In this document: one piece after another, positions 50,459-59,656 of the stretch | Numbering within the stretch: the stretch's first letter is position 1 | How the letters are laid out: every line of letters begins with the position of its first letter | Origin: Streptantibioticus rubrisoli | GTDB taxonomy: Bacteria; Actinomycetota; Actinomycetes; Streptomycetales; Streptomycetaceae | DNA: 64,000 nt | Direction of reading: 5' to 3' | NCBI RefSeq assembly: GCF_024436055.1 | Contig: NZ_JANFNH010000001.1 | Span: forward strand, 372,001-436,000 | Position numbers and translations under genes: made by a program | Notes under the pieces: generated by a model | Database searches by the model: none | The model's input: the letters and a program-made list of their open reading frames with translations, nothing else | What the model was told of the DNA's origin: nothing

Positions 50459-50701
50459 GCGCTCACCGTCCTCCCGAAGGGAGATACCTACCCAAAGGGT
50501 ACGGCGGTCGAGCGTTCGCAGGCGTGCTGGGTCACCGGCACCGCCGGGCCCGCGGCATCGTGGCCGCTCACTGTCGCGGCGCGTGACCTGCTGGCGCCGC
50601 GGCGCTGGGCACCCACGACGCTGTGGACCGGTGCGCGACCAGCGCGACCGTAGGAGCTCCCGCCGGGCCGACGCCGACGCGGTCGCCCGCCCGGGCCGTG
50701 C

Positions 50702-51463
50702 TCACGGCTGCTCGGTAGGCCGGATCAGCAGCTCGCTGACCGAGGCGTGCCGCGGCCGGGTGACCGCGAAGACGACGGCCTCGGCGACGTCGTCGGCGTC
50801 CAGGCGCCGCAGGCGGCGGGCGTCCAGCCGCGCCCGGACGTGCGGCGGGTTGTGGGTGCGCAGCTCGGTGACGGTACTGCCGGGCTCGATCGCGCAGACC
50901 CGGACATGGCGGTCGTGCAGTTCCTGGCGCAGCCCCTCGGTCAACGCGCCCACCCCGAACTTGGTGCTGCTGTAGACCGCTCGTCCGGCGCGGGTGCGGC
51001 GTCCCGCCACGGCGCTGACGTTGACCAGGTCGGCCACCTGCCGGGTGCCGTCGGCCGCCGCCCGCACCAGGTGGGGCAGCGCGGCCTGGGTGGTGTACAT
51101 CAAGCCCATCAGATTGATCCGGACCATGCGCCGCCACTGGTCGGACGTGGCCTCCTCGAAGGGGCCGAGCAGCATCAGCCCCGCGTTGTTGACCAGGATG
51201 TCCAAGCCGCCCAGGGCCGCCACGCTGTGGTCGACGGCGGCATGGGCCTGCTCCTCCTCGGTGAGGTCGGCGGTGCGCACCAGCGCGGTGCCGCCCAACT
51301 CCCGGATGCCGCACGCCACTTGCTCCAGGCGGTCCTGCCGCCGGGCCACCAGTGACACCGCCGCGCCCTCGGCGGCCAGCGCCCGGGCCGTCGCCTCGCC
51401 GATCCCGCTGGAGGCTCCGGTCACCAGCGCCACCGTTCCGGCCAACCGGTTCGTCGTCGGCAT
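50702..51463 (-). CDS. Short-chain dehydrogenase/reductase
   Basis: The 253-residue protein is a classical SDR: VALVTGASSGIGEATARALAAEG is the NAD(P) motif TGxxxGIG, followed by LDILVNNAGLMLLGPFEE, the catalytic Ser in NVSAVAGRRTRAG, and the YSSTKFG (Tyr-x-x-x-Lys) motif. VARRQDRLEQV with basic residues after strand 2 suggests NADPH preference. It resembles the YdfG-like clavaldehyde/serine dehydrogenase-type SDRs. ATG 51463 follows GGAG. No pathway context is visible. Confidence 0.93.
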   Translation of the reverse strand: MPTTNRLAGTVALVTGASSGIGEATARALAAEGAAVSLVARRQDRLEQVACGIRELGGTALVRTADLTEEEQAHAAVDHSVAALGGLDILVNNAGLMLLGPFEEATSDQWRRMVRINLMGLMYTTQAALPHLVRAAADGTRQVADLVNVSAVAGRRTRAGRAVYSSTKFGVGALTEGLRQELHDRHVRVCAIEPGSTVTELRTHNPPHVRARLDARRLRRLDADDVAEAVVFAVTRPRHASVSELLIRPTEQP

Positions 51464-51585
51464 GGTTTCTCCGTAACTCCTCGCAGATGTCCGGCACTTG
51501 CCGAATGTCGCGACGGTAAGCGAGGATCCGCGGTGGCGCGTCCCCGTGGGTGGCGGATCCGGCCAATGTGTCAACCGGCCGACGG

Positions 51586-52776
51586 CTACAGCGACGAGGT
51601 GCTGATGAACGTCAGGTACAGCCCCAGCCCCGCCGAGACGAGCGTCGCCGCCCCCAGCGTGAGCCCGGCCGCGCGGCGGGACCGGGCCCGGGCCAGCGCG
51701 GTCGCCAGCGGGAGGACCAGGGGGAAGACCGGCAGCAGGAAGCGGGCGCGGGACAGGAACGCCCCGGCGTCGCCCAGCGTGATGGTCAGCATCGCCGCGC
51801 TGAACACCACGAGCACCGCCGGTTGCCGCGCGGTACAGCAGTGTCCGAACAGCACCACCGCCGCCAGCAGCACCACCGTGACCGCGACGGCGCCGATCCC
51901 GGCGCCGAGAGGATCCCGGAGCACCTGGACGACCTGCCCCGCGGTGGTGGCGCCGAAGTCGAAGTGCGAGTTCCACGCCATCTGCACGGTGAAGTAGCCG
52001 TTCCACCGCCCCAGCCGGTACCCCACCCATCCGACGAACCCGAACCATCCCAGGGGCGCGACGGCCGCGCCCAGTACCGCCCGCCAGCACCACGGCGCCC
52101 GCCGCACCCGTACCAGCGCCGCCGTGGCGACGGCGGCGGCCAGCGCGATACCGGTCGGCCGGGTCAGACACGCCGCCGAACTCAACGCCCCGGACCACAG
52201 CCAACGCCCGGTCAGCGCCGCGTACAGCGTCCAGGCGGCCAGAGCGGCGAACAGCGCCTCGGTATAGCCGAGGTTGACCTCGAACGCGTGCGGCAGCGCC
52301 GCCCACACCAACGCGGCGGCCACCCCCGTACGGTGGCCGTACAGCCGCTCGGCGACGGCGAAGATGCCGCACGCCGCGGCCCCCGCGGCCACCCACGCCA
52401 CCAGCAGCGCGGCCCCCGGCGGCGACACCGGCAGCACCGCGTGCACCGCCCTGACCGACATCGGGTACAGCGGGAAGAACGCCAGGTCGCAGTAGCGGTG
52501 ACCGTGCGCGTCCGGCGCGGGCACGGCGGTCGGGTAGCCGACCGTCGCGACGCGCAGATAGGCGGCGGCGTCCCACAGCGTCCCCATCCGGTGCCACACC
52601 GAAGTGCCGCGCCAGGCTCCCCACGCCGTGAACAGCGCCAGGCACACGCCCCGGACGGCGGCGTACCCCGCGAGCGCCGGAGCGGCCCGGTGCGCCGCCG
52701 CCAGCAAGCGCCGTATGGGCCGCAGGCATTCGGCGAGGTCGCCGAGCGGGCGGGCGGACTGGGTGACTGTGGACAT
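51586..52776 (-). CDS. PIG-V-like / GT-C membrane glycosyltransferase
   Basis: The 396-residue multispan protein has WDAAAYLRVATVGYP in the first periplasmic loop, matching the W-D-x-x-x-Y motif of actinobacterial PIG-V-type (GT-C) mannosyltransferases, followed by DLAFFPLYPMSVRAVHAVLP. LGYTEALFAALAAWTLY and AACLTRPTGIALAAAV are further family-like stretches. It probably transfers a sugar from a polyprenyl donor outside the membrane; the acceptor is unknown. Confidence 0.8.
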   Translation of the reverse strand: MSTVTQSARPLGDLAECLRPIRRLLAAAHRAAPALAGYAAVRGVCLALFTAWGAWRGTSVWHRMGTLWDAAAYLRVATVGYPTAVPAPDAHGHRYCDLAFFPLYPMSVRAVHAVLPVSPPGAALLVAWVAAGAAACGIFAVAERLYGHRTGVAAALVWAALPHAFEVNLGYTEALFAALAAWTLYAALTGRWLWSGALSSAACLTRPTGIALAAAVATAALVRVRRAPWCWRAVLGAAVAPLGWFGFVGWVGYRLGRWNGYFTVQMAWNSHFDFGATTAGQVVQVLRDPLGAGIGAVAVTVVLLAAVVLFGHCCTARQPAVLVVFSAAMLTITLGDAGAFLSRARFLLPVFPLVLPLATALARARSRRAAGLTLGAATLVSAGLGLYLTFISTSSL

Positions 52777-52877
52777 GGCGGACCGCGTGGGGGAGTGGGG
52801 GCTGTACCGAGGCGCGTAGCGTACTAGTGGATTCCGCCGGATCCGTGCAGGCTGGTGCGGAATTGACCCCGGTACGA

Positions 52878-52910
52878 CGAAGGGTGCCGCCCGGCGGACG
52901 GCACCCTTCG
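52878..52910 (-). terminator. Hairpin terminator of the phospholipase C gene
   Basis: Perfect 12 bp stem CGAAGGGTGCCG/CGGCACCCTTCG with a nine-base loop, 14 bp beyond the phospholipase C stop (minus strand). Confidence 0.8.
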
Positions 52911-52923
52911 GTGGGTACGGACC

Positions 52924-54993
52924 CTAGACCGTGGCTATGGCCGGGTCGCTGGTGCTGACCTGGCCGGTCTCCACATGGCCCGCGAGGCGGCGCAGGAAGG
53001 TGCGGTCCTGCTCACAGGCGACCGACAGGTCGTACCAGCCGTGGCTGCGGTGCGGGGTCGCCGTGTGGACGACCCGCGCGCCGGGCTTCAGCCGGTAGTT
53101 GGCCGGGCGGTCGTTGCCGTAGGCGTCGGTGACGGTGAGGTGGACGGTGGTGGTGCCCTCGTTGGTCAGCACCAGCCTCACCTGCCCGCTGCCGCCCTCG
53201 TGCCGGGCGCTCACCTCGGGGCGGGTGGCGCCGGTGTGGCCCTTGAACTGCCGCAGGAAGCCGTTGGGTCCGTGCACGGTGAAGTCGTACCCGGACTGCT
53301 TGGCCGAGCCGAGGTGCCAGTTACCGGACAACTGCCGGCCGGCCTCCACGGTGTAGGTCCACGGGCCGTCGGGCTGGGTCGCGGAGGTGACGTAGAACGT
53401 CGCACCGGCCCTGCCGTGGCTGGTGAAGTCGAGCGTCAGCTGGCCGTCGTGGGCGTCCACCCGGCTGTCCGCGGACAGGTCGTACGGCAGCGGCCGGGCC
53501 GGGCGAAGTCCCTTTTCCTGCTTGGGCAGTTCGGGGTTGGCCGGGAGCTTGGGCACGTAGTCGGGGTGCCGGTTGTGGTCCGGCGGGAGGTAGCCGCTGG
53601 TGTCCGGCAGGGTCGGCACCTTGGTGTTGGTCTTCGAGAAGTCGAAGGCCGTGGTCAGGTCGCCGGTGATGGCGCGGCGCCAGGGGGAGATGTTGGGCTC
53701 GTGGACGCCGAAGCGCCGCTCCATGAATCGGATGATGGAGGTGTGGTCGAACACCTGGGAGCAGACGTAGCCGCCGGTGCTCCACGGGGAGACCACGAAC
53801 ATCGGCACCCGCTGGCCCAGACCGTAGGGTCCCGGAACGCTGCTGTCACCGCTCTTGGGGGTGAACAGGTCACCGCTGACGTCCACCGTCGACTTGCCCT
53901 GGGCCGGGGAGGACGGCGGGTACGGCGGCACGACGTGGTCGAAGAAGCCGTCGTTCTCGTCGTAGGTGATGAACAGCGCCGTCTTGCTCCACACCTCGGG
54001 GTTGGAGGTCAGCGCGTCCAGCACCTGGGAGATGTACCAGGCACCGTAGTTGACCGGCCAGTTGGGGTGCTCGGTGAACGCTTCGGGCGCCGCGATCCAG
54101 GAGATCTGCGGGAGCTTGCCCGCCTTCACATCGGCCTTGAGGATGTCGAAGAAGCCCTGGCCCTGCTTGGCGTTGGTGCCGGTGCGGGCCTTCTCGTACA
54201 GCGGGCTGCCGGGGGCGGCGTTGCGGTAGTTGTCGAAGTACAGCAGGGAGTTGTCGCCGTAGTTGCCGATGTAGGCGTCCTGGGTCCAGCCCCAGGAGCC
54301 GTTCGCGTCAAGGCCGTTGCCGACGTCCTGATAGATCTTCCAGGATATTCCGGCCTTCTCCAGGCGCTCGGGGTACGTCGTCCACGAGTAGCCCTTCTCG
54401 GCGTTGTCGATGACCGGGCCGCCGCCGGTGCCGTCGTTGCCGACGTAACCGGTCCACATGTAGTAGCGGTTGGGGTCGGTGGGGCCGAGCAGCGAGCAGT
54501 GGTAGGCGTCGCAGATGGTGAACGTGTCGGCCAGCGCGTAGTGGAACGGTATGTCCTGGCGGGTCAGGTAGGCCATCGTCGTCGCGGTCTTGGCCGGAAC
54601 CCACTGGTCGTACTTGCCCTGGTTGTGCGCGTGGTGGCCGCTGTCCCAGCCGTGGTCGAGGTCCTGGAGGAACTGCAGGCCCAGGTTCTCGGCGTCCGGG
54701 TGGAACGGCAGGACGTCCTTGGAACCGTCGGACTGGTACCACACCGGCTTGCCGCTCGGCAGGGTCACCGGGCGCGGGTCACCGAAGCCGCGTACCCCGC
54801 GCATGGTACCGAAGTAGTGGTCGAAGGAACGATTCTCCTGCATCAGGACGACGATGTGCTCCACGTCCCGCAGGGTGCCGGTACGGCGGTTTGCCGGAAT
54901 CTCCGCCGCGCGGGCGATGGCGCTGGTGAGCATGGATGTGGCGGCGGTGCCACCCGCCAGTTGCATGAATCTGCGACGGTTGATCCCGGTCAT
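52924..54993 (-). CDS. Phosphocholine-specific phospholipase C (Tat-exported)
   Basis: The 689-residue protein begins with a Tat signal (NRRRFMQLAGGTAATSML). The phosphoesterase domain has VEHIVVLMQENRSFDHYFGTMRGVRGFGDP, LGPTDPNRYYMWTGYVG, WIAAPEAFTEHPNWPVNYGA and LFITYDENDGFFDHVVPP, all conserved in non-haemolytic phospholipases C and the related acid phosphatase AcpA. The C-terminal ~170 residues carry two DUF756-like beta domains (FYVTSATQPDGPWTYTVEAG and VHLTVTDAYGN). It hydrolyses phosphatidylcholine outside the cell, complementing the phospholipase D at 39 kb. A strong terminator follows. Confidence 0.95.
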   Translation of the reverse strand: MTGINRRRFMQLAGGTAATSMLTSAIARAAEIPANRRTGTLRDVEHIVVLMQENRSFDHYFGTMRGVRGFGDPRPVTLPSGKPVWYQSDGSKDVLPFHPDAENLGLQFLQDLDHGWDSGHHAHNQGKYDQWVPAKTATTMAYLTRQDIPFHYALADTFTICDAYHCSLLGPTDPNRYYMWTGYVGNDGTGGGPVIDNAEKGYSWTTYPERLEKAGISWKIYQDVGNGLDANGSWGWTQDAYIGNYGDNSLLYFDNYRNAAPGSPLYEKARTGTNAKQGQGFFDILKADVKAGKLPQISWIAAPEAFTEHPNWPVNYGAWYISQVLDALTSNPEVWSKTALFITYDENDGFFDHVVPPYPPSSPAQGKSTVDVSGDLFTPKSGDSSVPGPYGLGQRVPMFVVSPWSTGGYVCSQVFDHTSIIRFMERRFGVHEPNISPWRRAITGDLTTAFDFSKTNTKVPTLPDTSGYLPPDHNRHPDYVPKLPANPELPKQEKGLRPARPLPYDLSADSRVDAHDGQLTLDFTSHGRAGATFYVTSATQPDGPWTYTVEAGRQLSGNWHLGSAKQSGYDFTVHGPNGFLRQFKGHTGATRPEVSARHEGGSGQVRLVLTNEGTTTVHLTVTDAYGNDRPANYRLKPGARVVHTATPHRSHGWYDLSVACEQDRTFLRRLAGHVETGQVSTSDPAIATV

Positions 54994-55235
54994 AAAGAGC
55001 GTGTCTCCTTGGTTGGTTCACGACGGAACGGAGTTCCGGACGGAGTCTCACCAGGCGATCGGGAACGACGGTCGGCTGGGGCGGAAAGCCATGGCGAAGC
55101 CTCCGTTAACCTCCGTCCCATGATCGTCGGCGGGACTCCGGTCAACAGTTCTACCGTCCCGGAGCGCGAGGTTCCATGGCTGTGCGGAAAACGATCGCGG
55201 CAAGAAGGTGAGCTGAAGATCACTACCATCGTCGG

Positions 55236-56534
55236 GTGATCAACAGAAGACGGTCCGCGGTCGGCCTGCTCAGCGTGCTGGCCGCTTTGAACATGTTCGG
55301 CGCGCCGCCCGCCGTCGCCGACGAACCCAAGTCCAAGGAACCACCCAAGGTCGAGCTGGTGCTTGACGACAGCGGCTCGATGCGCACCGCCGACATCGAG
55401 GGCCACAGCCGGATCTCCGTGGCCCAGCAGTCCTTTGACGAAGTCGTGGACGCGCTCCCCGAGCAGACCCAACTCGGCATCCGAGTCCTGGGATCCACCT
55501 ACCCGGGTGACGACAAGACGGTCGGCTGCCGGGACACCCAGCAGATATCCCCGGTCGGCCCGGTCGACAAGACCGAGGCCAAGACCGCCATCGCCACCTT
55601 GCGCCCCACCGGCTGGACCCCCATCGGGCTCGCGCTGCGCGACGCCGCCAAGGATCTGGGCACCGGCGACACCACTCGCCGGATCGTGCTGATCACCGAC
55701 GGCGAGGATGACTGCGCACCGCCCGACCCGTGCGACGTGGCCCGTGAACTCGCCGCGCAGGGCACCCACTTGGTGGTCGACACCCTCGGGCTCACCCTTG
55801 ACGACAAGGTCCGGCGGCAGCTCACCTGCATCGCCTCGGCAACCGGCGGCACCTACACGGCCGTTCAGAGCCAGAACCAGCTCACCGGCCGCCTCAACCA
55901 ACTGGTGGACCGGGCCAACGACACCTACCAGGAGACCCCGAGCCAGGTGTCCGGCGCCGACGGCTGCGCAGCCGCACCGATCCTGGCACCCGGCGTCTAC
56001 ACCGACCGGGAGCGGTTCGCCGAGCACCGCTGGTACCGGGTGCCGGTGCGGCCGGGCCAGGAACTGCGCGCATCGGTGAGCATGTCGCTCGACCGTGCCC
56101 TCAACCCCGACTACGGGCTGCTGCTGCGGGCCACCGCAGGGGACGGCCGGGAGCTGGTGCGCGGTACGGACGCGGGCAGCGGGCGCACCGACGTGGTGTC
56201 CACCGGGCTGCGGTGGTCCGACCCGCAGGCGGCGGACGAGGCGACGCCCACGCCCATGCCCACGCCCGCGCCGTCCGCCTCGGCGGCGAGCGGGCCGAAC
56301 ACCGTCTGCCTGGTGGTCAGCAACTCCTTCTCCGCCCCGGCCGGGGTGCAGACCACGCCTGGTATGCCGCTGGAGCTGACCGTTGACGTGGTGCCCTCCT
56401 CGGCCGCCCCGCACGGCCCCGACCTGGGCCGCGGCTGGGCGCTGCTCGCCGTGCTGACCGTCGCCGGACTGCTGGCCGGGCTGGTGACCGGCTGGTTGGC
56501 CCGCTGGCGGATCGCCGTCTGGAAGGAGAACTGA
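55236..56534 (+). CDS. Exported von Willebrand factor A-domain protein
   Basis: The 432-residue protein has a signal peptide (MINRRRSAVGLLSVL, cleavage near AVADE), a vWA domain (~38-235) with a complete MIDAS: VLDDSGSM, the Thr in GWTPIGLAL, and LITDGEDDC. A beta-rich central domain follows, then a Pro/Ala-rich linker (ATPTPMPTPAPSAS) and a C-terminal membrane helix (~405-425) with a basic WRIAVWKEN tail. It is thus anchored to the outer membrane face. The GTG start has no Shine-Dalgarno sequence; TACCAT (55224-55229) suggests a leaderless message. The partner gene begins two bases after its stop. Confidence 0.88.
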   Translation: MINRRRSAVGLLSVLAALNMFGAPPAVADEPKSKEPPKVELVLDDSGSMRTADIEGHSRISVAQQSFDEVVDALPEQTQLGIRVLGSTYPGDDKTVGCRDTQQISPVGPVDKTEAKTAIATLRPTGWTPIGLALRDAAKDLGTGDTTRRIVLITDGEDDCAPPDPCDVARELAAQGTHLVVDTLGLTLDDKVRRQLTCIASATGGTYTAVQSQNQLTGRLNQLVDRANDTYQETPSQVSGADGCAAAPILAPGVYTDRERFAEHRWYRVPVRPGQELRASVSMSLDRALNPDYGLLLRATAGDGRELVRGTDAGSGRTDVVSTGLRWSDPQAADEATPTPMPTPAPSASAASGPNTVCLVVSNSFSAPAGVQTTPGMPLELTVDVVPSSAAPHGPDLGRGWALLAVLTVAGLLAGLVTGWLARWRIAVWKEN

Positions 56535-56536
56535 CC

Positions 56537-57355
56537 ATGCGCGCCAAGCGAGTTGCGGCGCTGTCGGCCGCGGGCGCCGTCCTGCTGCTGACCGCCGGAC
56601 CGGCCGCGGCGGACGGCTCCCCCTCACCCAGCCCGTCCGGCACGGTGAGCACCGCGGGATCGTCCTTCCTGACCGCCACCACCGTGCGGCCCGGGCAGAC
56701 GGCGAAACTGTCCGGGTCCACCGGTGACTACCTGTACTGGTCGTTCGCCGCCGCGGCCGGTCAGACCGACCGGGTCGAGGTGACCCTCACCCTGCCGCCC
56801 GCCAGCAGCCGCCACGGCAGCGCCACATGGACCGTGGAGGCGTTCGACGGACTGCGCCGCCGCCAGGCCTGTACGGCGGGCGCGCAGACGGTCACCGCCG
56901 CCACCGGGGACACCACCGTGTCGCTGGGCTGCGCCCTGCGCCAGGTCCGCTCCTGGGCCGAGTCCTGGTCGGGCGATCCGCTGCCGGGCACGTACTACCT
57001 GCGGCTGTCGGCGACCGATCTGCCGGAGCAGGACCTGGGGTTGCCGATCCAGGCCGAGTTGCGGATCAGTGCTCGAAACGGTGACGCCCAGCCGGACGGC
57101 GCCTCCTTGAAGGCCCCGCTGTCGCCGCCGGTGAACCCGGGCTCCACGCTGGCGCCGGACGATGCGGCCGCCTCGGCCGCGCCCTCGGCCGCCGCGTCCG
57201 CGCCGCGGCCGGTGGAGCGGGCCAAGGGCTGGTTCGCCAGCCTGTCCACCCGGTGGCTGTGGACGGTCGGGGGCGGTGTGCTCGCGGCCGTCGCGGGTGT
57301 GGCCGGGTACCGGCTGACCCGTCATCCGCGCCGCTGGTTCTCCGCGGCCCGCTGA
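56537..57355 (+). CDS. Exported membrane-anchored partner of the vWA protein
   Basis: The 272-residue protein has a signal peptide (MRAKRVAALSAAGAVLLLTA, cleavage near AAADG), a beta-rich domain (~40-180) with GSTGDYLYWSFAAAAGQTDRVEV resembling pre-peptidase C-terminal-type domains, an Ala/Pro linker, and a C-terminal helix (~245-262) ending in a basic tail. Start codon two bases after the vWA gene and the same topology imply a two-subunit surface complex. The function is unknown; ligand binding or secretion assistance is possible. Confidence 0.8.
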   Translation: MRAKRVAALSAAGAVLLLTAGPAAADGSPSPSPSGTVSTAGSSFLTATTVRPGQTAKLSGSTGDYLYWSFAAAAGQTDRVEVTLTLPPASSRHGSATWTVEAFDGLRRRQACTAGAQTVTAATGDTTVSLGCALRQVRSWAESWSGDPLPGTYYLRLSATDLPEQDLGLPIQAELRISARNGDAQPDGASLKAPLSPPVNPGSTLAPDDAAASAAPSAAASAPRPVERAKGWFASLSTRWLWTVGGGVLAAVAGVAGYRLTRHPRRWFSAAR

Positions 57356-57361
57356 ACGGCA

Positions 57362-57392
57362 CCGGCCGGGGGCCTGACGGTCCCCCGGCCGG
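57362..57392. terminator. Bidirectional hairpin terminator
   Basis: Perfect 11 bp stem CCGGCCGGGGG/CCCCCGGCCGG with a nine-base loop (57373-57381), between the convergent vWA operon and graspetide ligase gene. Confidence 0.8.
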
Positions 57393-57402
57393 GTCGGCCC
57401 GC

Positions 57403-58353
57403 TCAGGGCGAATCCGCGGTTCCGGCAAGCCAGTCGGCCACCGCCCGGGAGATGGGAAGTCCCGCGGCCAGCTCTATGAATCCGAACTGGCCGGAGGCAT
57501 TGCACTCCAGAAAGTGCCAGGTTTCGTCGGCGGTCACCGCGAAGTCGAACGCCCCGTACATCAGCCCGGCCAGCCGCATGAAGGCCTCGGTTTTCGTCCT
57601 GATGTCCGGCGGCACCGGGGCGGCGTACCAGCGCACCGATTCCGGATCGGCGTAGCGCCAGTCCAGCTCCGCCTGGTCCCGGGCCAGTTGGTCGGCGCGG
57701 GCGCAGAACATTTCGGAGCCGACCACGGTCAGCCGAATGTCGCTGCGTTTGCCGACCAGGGATTGCAGACAGGTGGGTGCCTCGGCGACGGCGGTGAAAT
57801 CAGTGCCCTCGGGTACCGGTGTGGTGGGCAGCGCCAGCGGTGGATCGTCCGGGGCATGGCCGGAAACCGACTTGCACACCAGGGGTCCATGAGTTTCCGC
57901 GAATCCTTTGGCGTCACCGGGCACACTGGTGAACAGCGTTGCCGGGACACGGAATCCGACCGATTGGGCGAGGATGAGTTGCCGCATTTTGTAACGGCCC
58001 GCGGTGTGCGCGTCGGGATGGTTCATCCACCGTACGTCCGGCAGCGCGCGCAGCGTTCCGTACCAGGCGTGGTCCGATTCCAGGGCGACCCACGCGGCTT
58101 GGGCGCGTGCTCCGGCGCCCGGCTTTCCGGGGCGGCGCACCCAGATCGCGCGAATGGCGCTCAGCTCGGCGGAACGGTGCCTGGTGGTGATCCTTCCGGA
58201 AAGCCCACCGGAGGTGAACGCCGCGGTGAGGGACGCCCTTTCCGGGAAGTCGGCCGGGTCGACACGCAGCACCGGGGTGCCCATCGTGTTGAGATGGTCC
58301 ACCACCATGTCGGCGGTCACATCCTCGGGGCCGGTGAGGACCAGAACCGTCAT
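57403..58353 (-). CDS. tgmB: ATP-grasp graspetide maturase (TgmB/SAV_5884 type)
   Basis: The 316-residue protein is an ATP-grasp ligase of the actinobacterial RiPP subgroup TIGR04187. VLVLTGPEDVTADMVVDHLN opens the pre-grasp domain with an R-x-D/P substrate-binding strand, IWVRRPGKPGAGA is typical of this subgroup, KSVSGHAPDD is the grasp lysine region, and WHFLECNASGQFGFIELAAGLPI is the terminal catalytic segment with metal-binding Glu and Asn. It forms omega-ester or amide links between Thr/Ser and Asp/Glu side chains of the precursor. Its start overlaps the precursor stop (TGATG). Confidence 0.92.
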   Translation of the reverse strand: MTVLVLTGPEDVTADMVVDHLNTMGTPVLRVDPADFPERASLTAAFTSGGLSGRITTRHRSAELSAIRAIWVRRPGKPGAGARAQAAWVALESDHAWYGTLRALPDVRWMNHPDAHTAGRYKMRQLILAQSVGFRVPATLFTSVPGDAKGFAETHGPLVCKSVSGHAPDDPPLALPTTPVPEGTDFTAVAEAPTCLQSLVGKRSDIRLTVVGSEMFCARADQLARDQAELDWRYADPESVRWYAAPVPPDIRTKTEAFMRLAGLMYGAFDFAVTADETWHFLECNASGQFGFIELAAGLPISRAVADWLAGTADSP

Positions 58354-58541
58354 CAGTCGTCGAAATGCGTCTTGGACCCGGCGGTCGAGGTCGTGGAACC
58401 GGCTTCCAGCAGCACCTTGGGGTGCCGTACGGCCGGAGTGCCGTCGGCGAGTACGTTCAGCTGCTGCTCTGAGTCGTAGGCGAAGGACGTCTCCGGCTCA
58501 GGGATCGGACGCCGGGCGTAGGTGAGGGCGAATGGCTGCAT
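58353..58541 (-). CDS. tgmA: ATP-grasp-modified RiPP precursor (TgmA type)
   Basis: The 62-residue precursor begins MQPFALTYARRPIPEPE, matching the conserved PF-x-L-x-x-A-R leader motif of TIGR04186 precursors. The core-like C terminus EAGSTTSTAGSKTHFDD has the Thr/Ser donors and Asp acceptors expected for a graspetide. GGAAAGG is just before the ATG. The product is presumably a side-chain-cyclised peptide; activity unknown. The ligase gene directly follows. A dedicated methyltransferase or exporter, seen in some related loci, is not adjacent. Confidence 0.88.
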   Translation of the reverse strand: MQPFALTYARRPIPEPETSFAYDSEQQLNVLADGTPAVRHPKVLLEAGSTTSTAGSKTHFDD

Positions 58542-58620
58542 GGCCTTTCCAAGGGGTGTAGGTGGTGCCCCGCGTACTCGTGGGGTTCCGCTGGGGCTCC
58601 GCGAAGTTCCTGGCGGTGGT

Positions 58621-59022
58621 TCAGTCCGCGGGGCTGTGCTGTGGAGGCGGAGGGTCGGGAATACCGGTCACCGCGACAAGAACCGCCTCGTTGACGCGGA
58701 ACTCCGCCTGCAGGACCTGGAATTCGGCGAGCCCGGAGGCCACGGAAACCGGGCTCCAGGTGATGACTATGTCCACGGAGCCCCGGTCGAGGGCCGCCTT
58801 GACCCGCTGCCACCCTTCCCGCTGCTGCAGCGGGGCGTCGGGCGTCGGCTCGATCACGGTGTCCACCACCCACCACGCCCGGTGGGCCGCGTGGATCCGG
58901 CACAGCTCCGCGAGTTGTTCCGCGGTGGCGGAATCCGGTTCACAGACGTAGACGAGCGTGGGGATGGGGCCATGCTTGCCTGGAACACCGTCAGTTGCCG
59001 GTGAGTAGCCGTTAGTTGCCAT
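58621..59022 (-). CDS. Small resolvase-like protein of unknown function
   Basis: The 133-residue protein begins MATNGYSPATDGVPGKHGPI and continues with PTLVYVCEPDSATAEQLAEL, WWVVDTVIEPTPDAPLQQREGWQRVKAALDRGSVDIVITWSP. The layout (strand, helix, GWQRV-x-x-A-L-x-x-G-x-x-D-x-V-V) resembles the N-terminal fold of serine recombinases, but no catalytic serine sits at the first strand and there is no DNA-binding domain. Many Streptomyces encode such stand-alone domains without known role. It lies ~80 bp upstream of the graspetide precursor on the same strand and may belong to that locus. Confidence 0.6.
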   Translation of the reverse strand: MATNGYSPATDGVPGKHGPIPTLVYVCEPDSATAEQLAELCRIHAAHRAWWVVDTVIEPTPDAPLQQREGWQRVKAALDRGSVDIVITWSPVSVASGLAEFQVLQAEFRVNEAVLVAVTGIPDPPPPQHSPAD

Positions 59023-59656
59023 CAGTCGCCAGTTCCTGCGTCTCGTCGTGCGCGGCTGCGTCACGAACCGTCGGGCGCGCACAGTCAATGGAACATACGG
59101 GGAGGCGGGGGAGCGGGTTCGAAGGCGGCACCGCACGGTGGCGCCCCTTCTTCTCCACCGCCACCGGGGCGGTGTACCGGACGGCGCGGGGAATCCACCG
59201 GCGACCGTTCCACCGGGCGCCCGCCTGGTAGCGGGGGGTGGAAAATAACGGCCGTCGGCAGGTGCCCTGCCGGGCGTGCGGGGGGATAGGGGCTGACACG
59301 ACAGGAATGACGACACCAGGGCCGCTACGGTTGCGAAGACGGGTCGGCGAATGTGGAAGTCCCGAAAGGTGGTGAATTCCCCATAACACCGTGGAAGCAC
59401 AACCCGGTTGACGGATCGCACCCGGATGCCCACCAGGAGTGATGCGCCTCGGCGGAAGTCGGCGGACTTCCACGGCAGCCGGAGAACCATGTGATGCGCG
59501 TGCCCCGAGCGGCTCATGACTAACGGTATTCAGAACGGTGATTTCCGTCATGGTCGTTGGTCCCGTGAGTGAGATCTTTACGACGGAGACGTGAGTTTCC
59601 ACAGAGCTGACCCGACTGCTGACGACACATCACATCTTGACACCCCAGGAGGCTTC
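59023..59656. other. Long intergenic region upstream of the graspetide locus and racemase
   Basis: A 634 bp interval between divergent genes. A minus-strand frame spanning it overlaps the start of the 58.6 kb gene, has a proline/arginine-heavy random composition and no ribosome site, so I do not accept it as a gene. It should hold promoters in both directions; no strong hairpin was found. Confidence 0.4.

Noticed and set aside
52975-55239. 754-codon plus-strand frame antisense to phospholipase C
   Set aside because: The minus strand carries a full Tat-exported phospholipase C; the plus frame is a shadow.
59012-59602. 196-codon minus-strand frame in the graspetide upstream region
   Set aside because: It overlaps the start of the resolvase-like gene in another frame, lacks a ribosome site and any recognisable motif.
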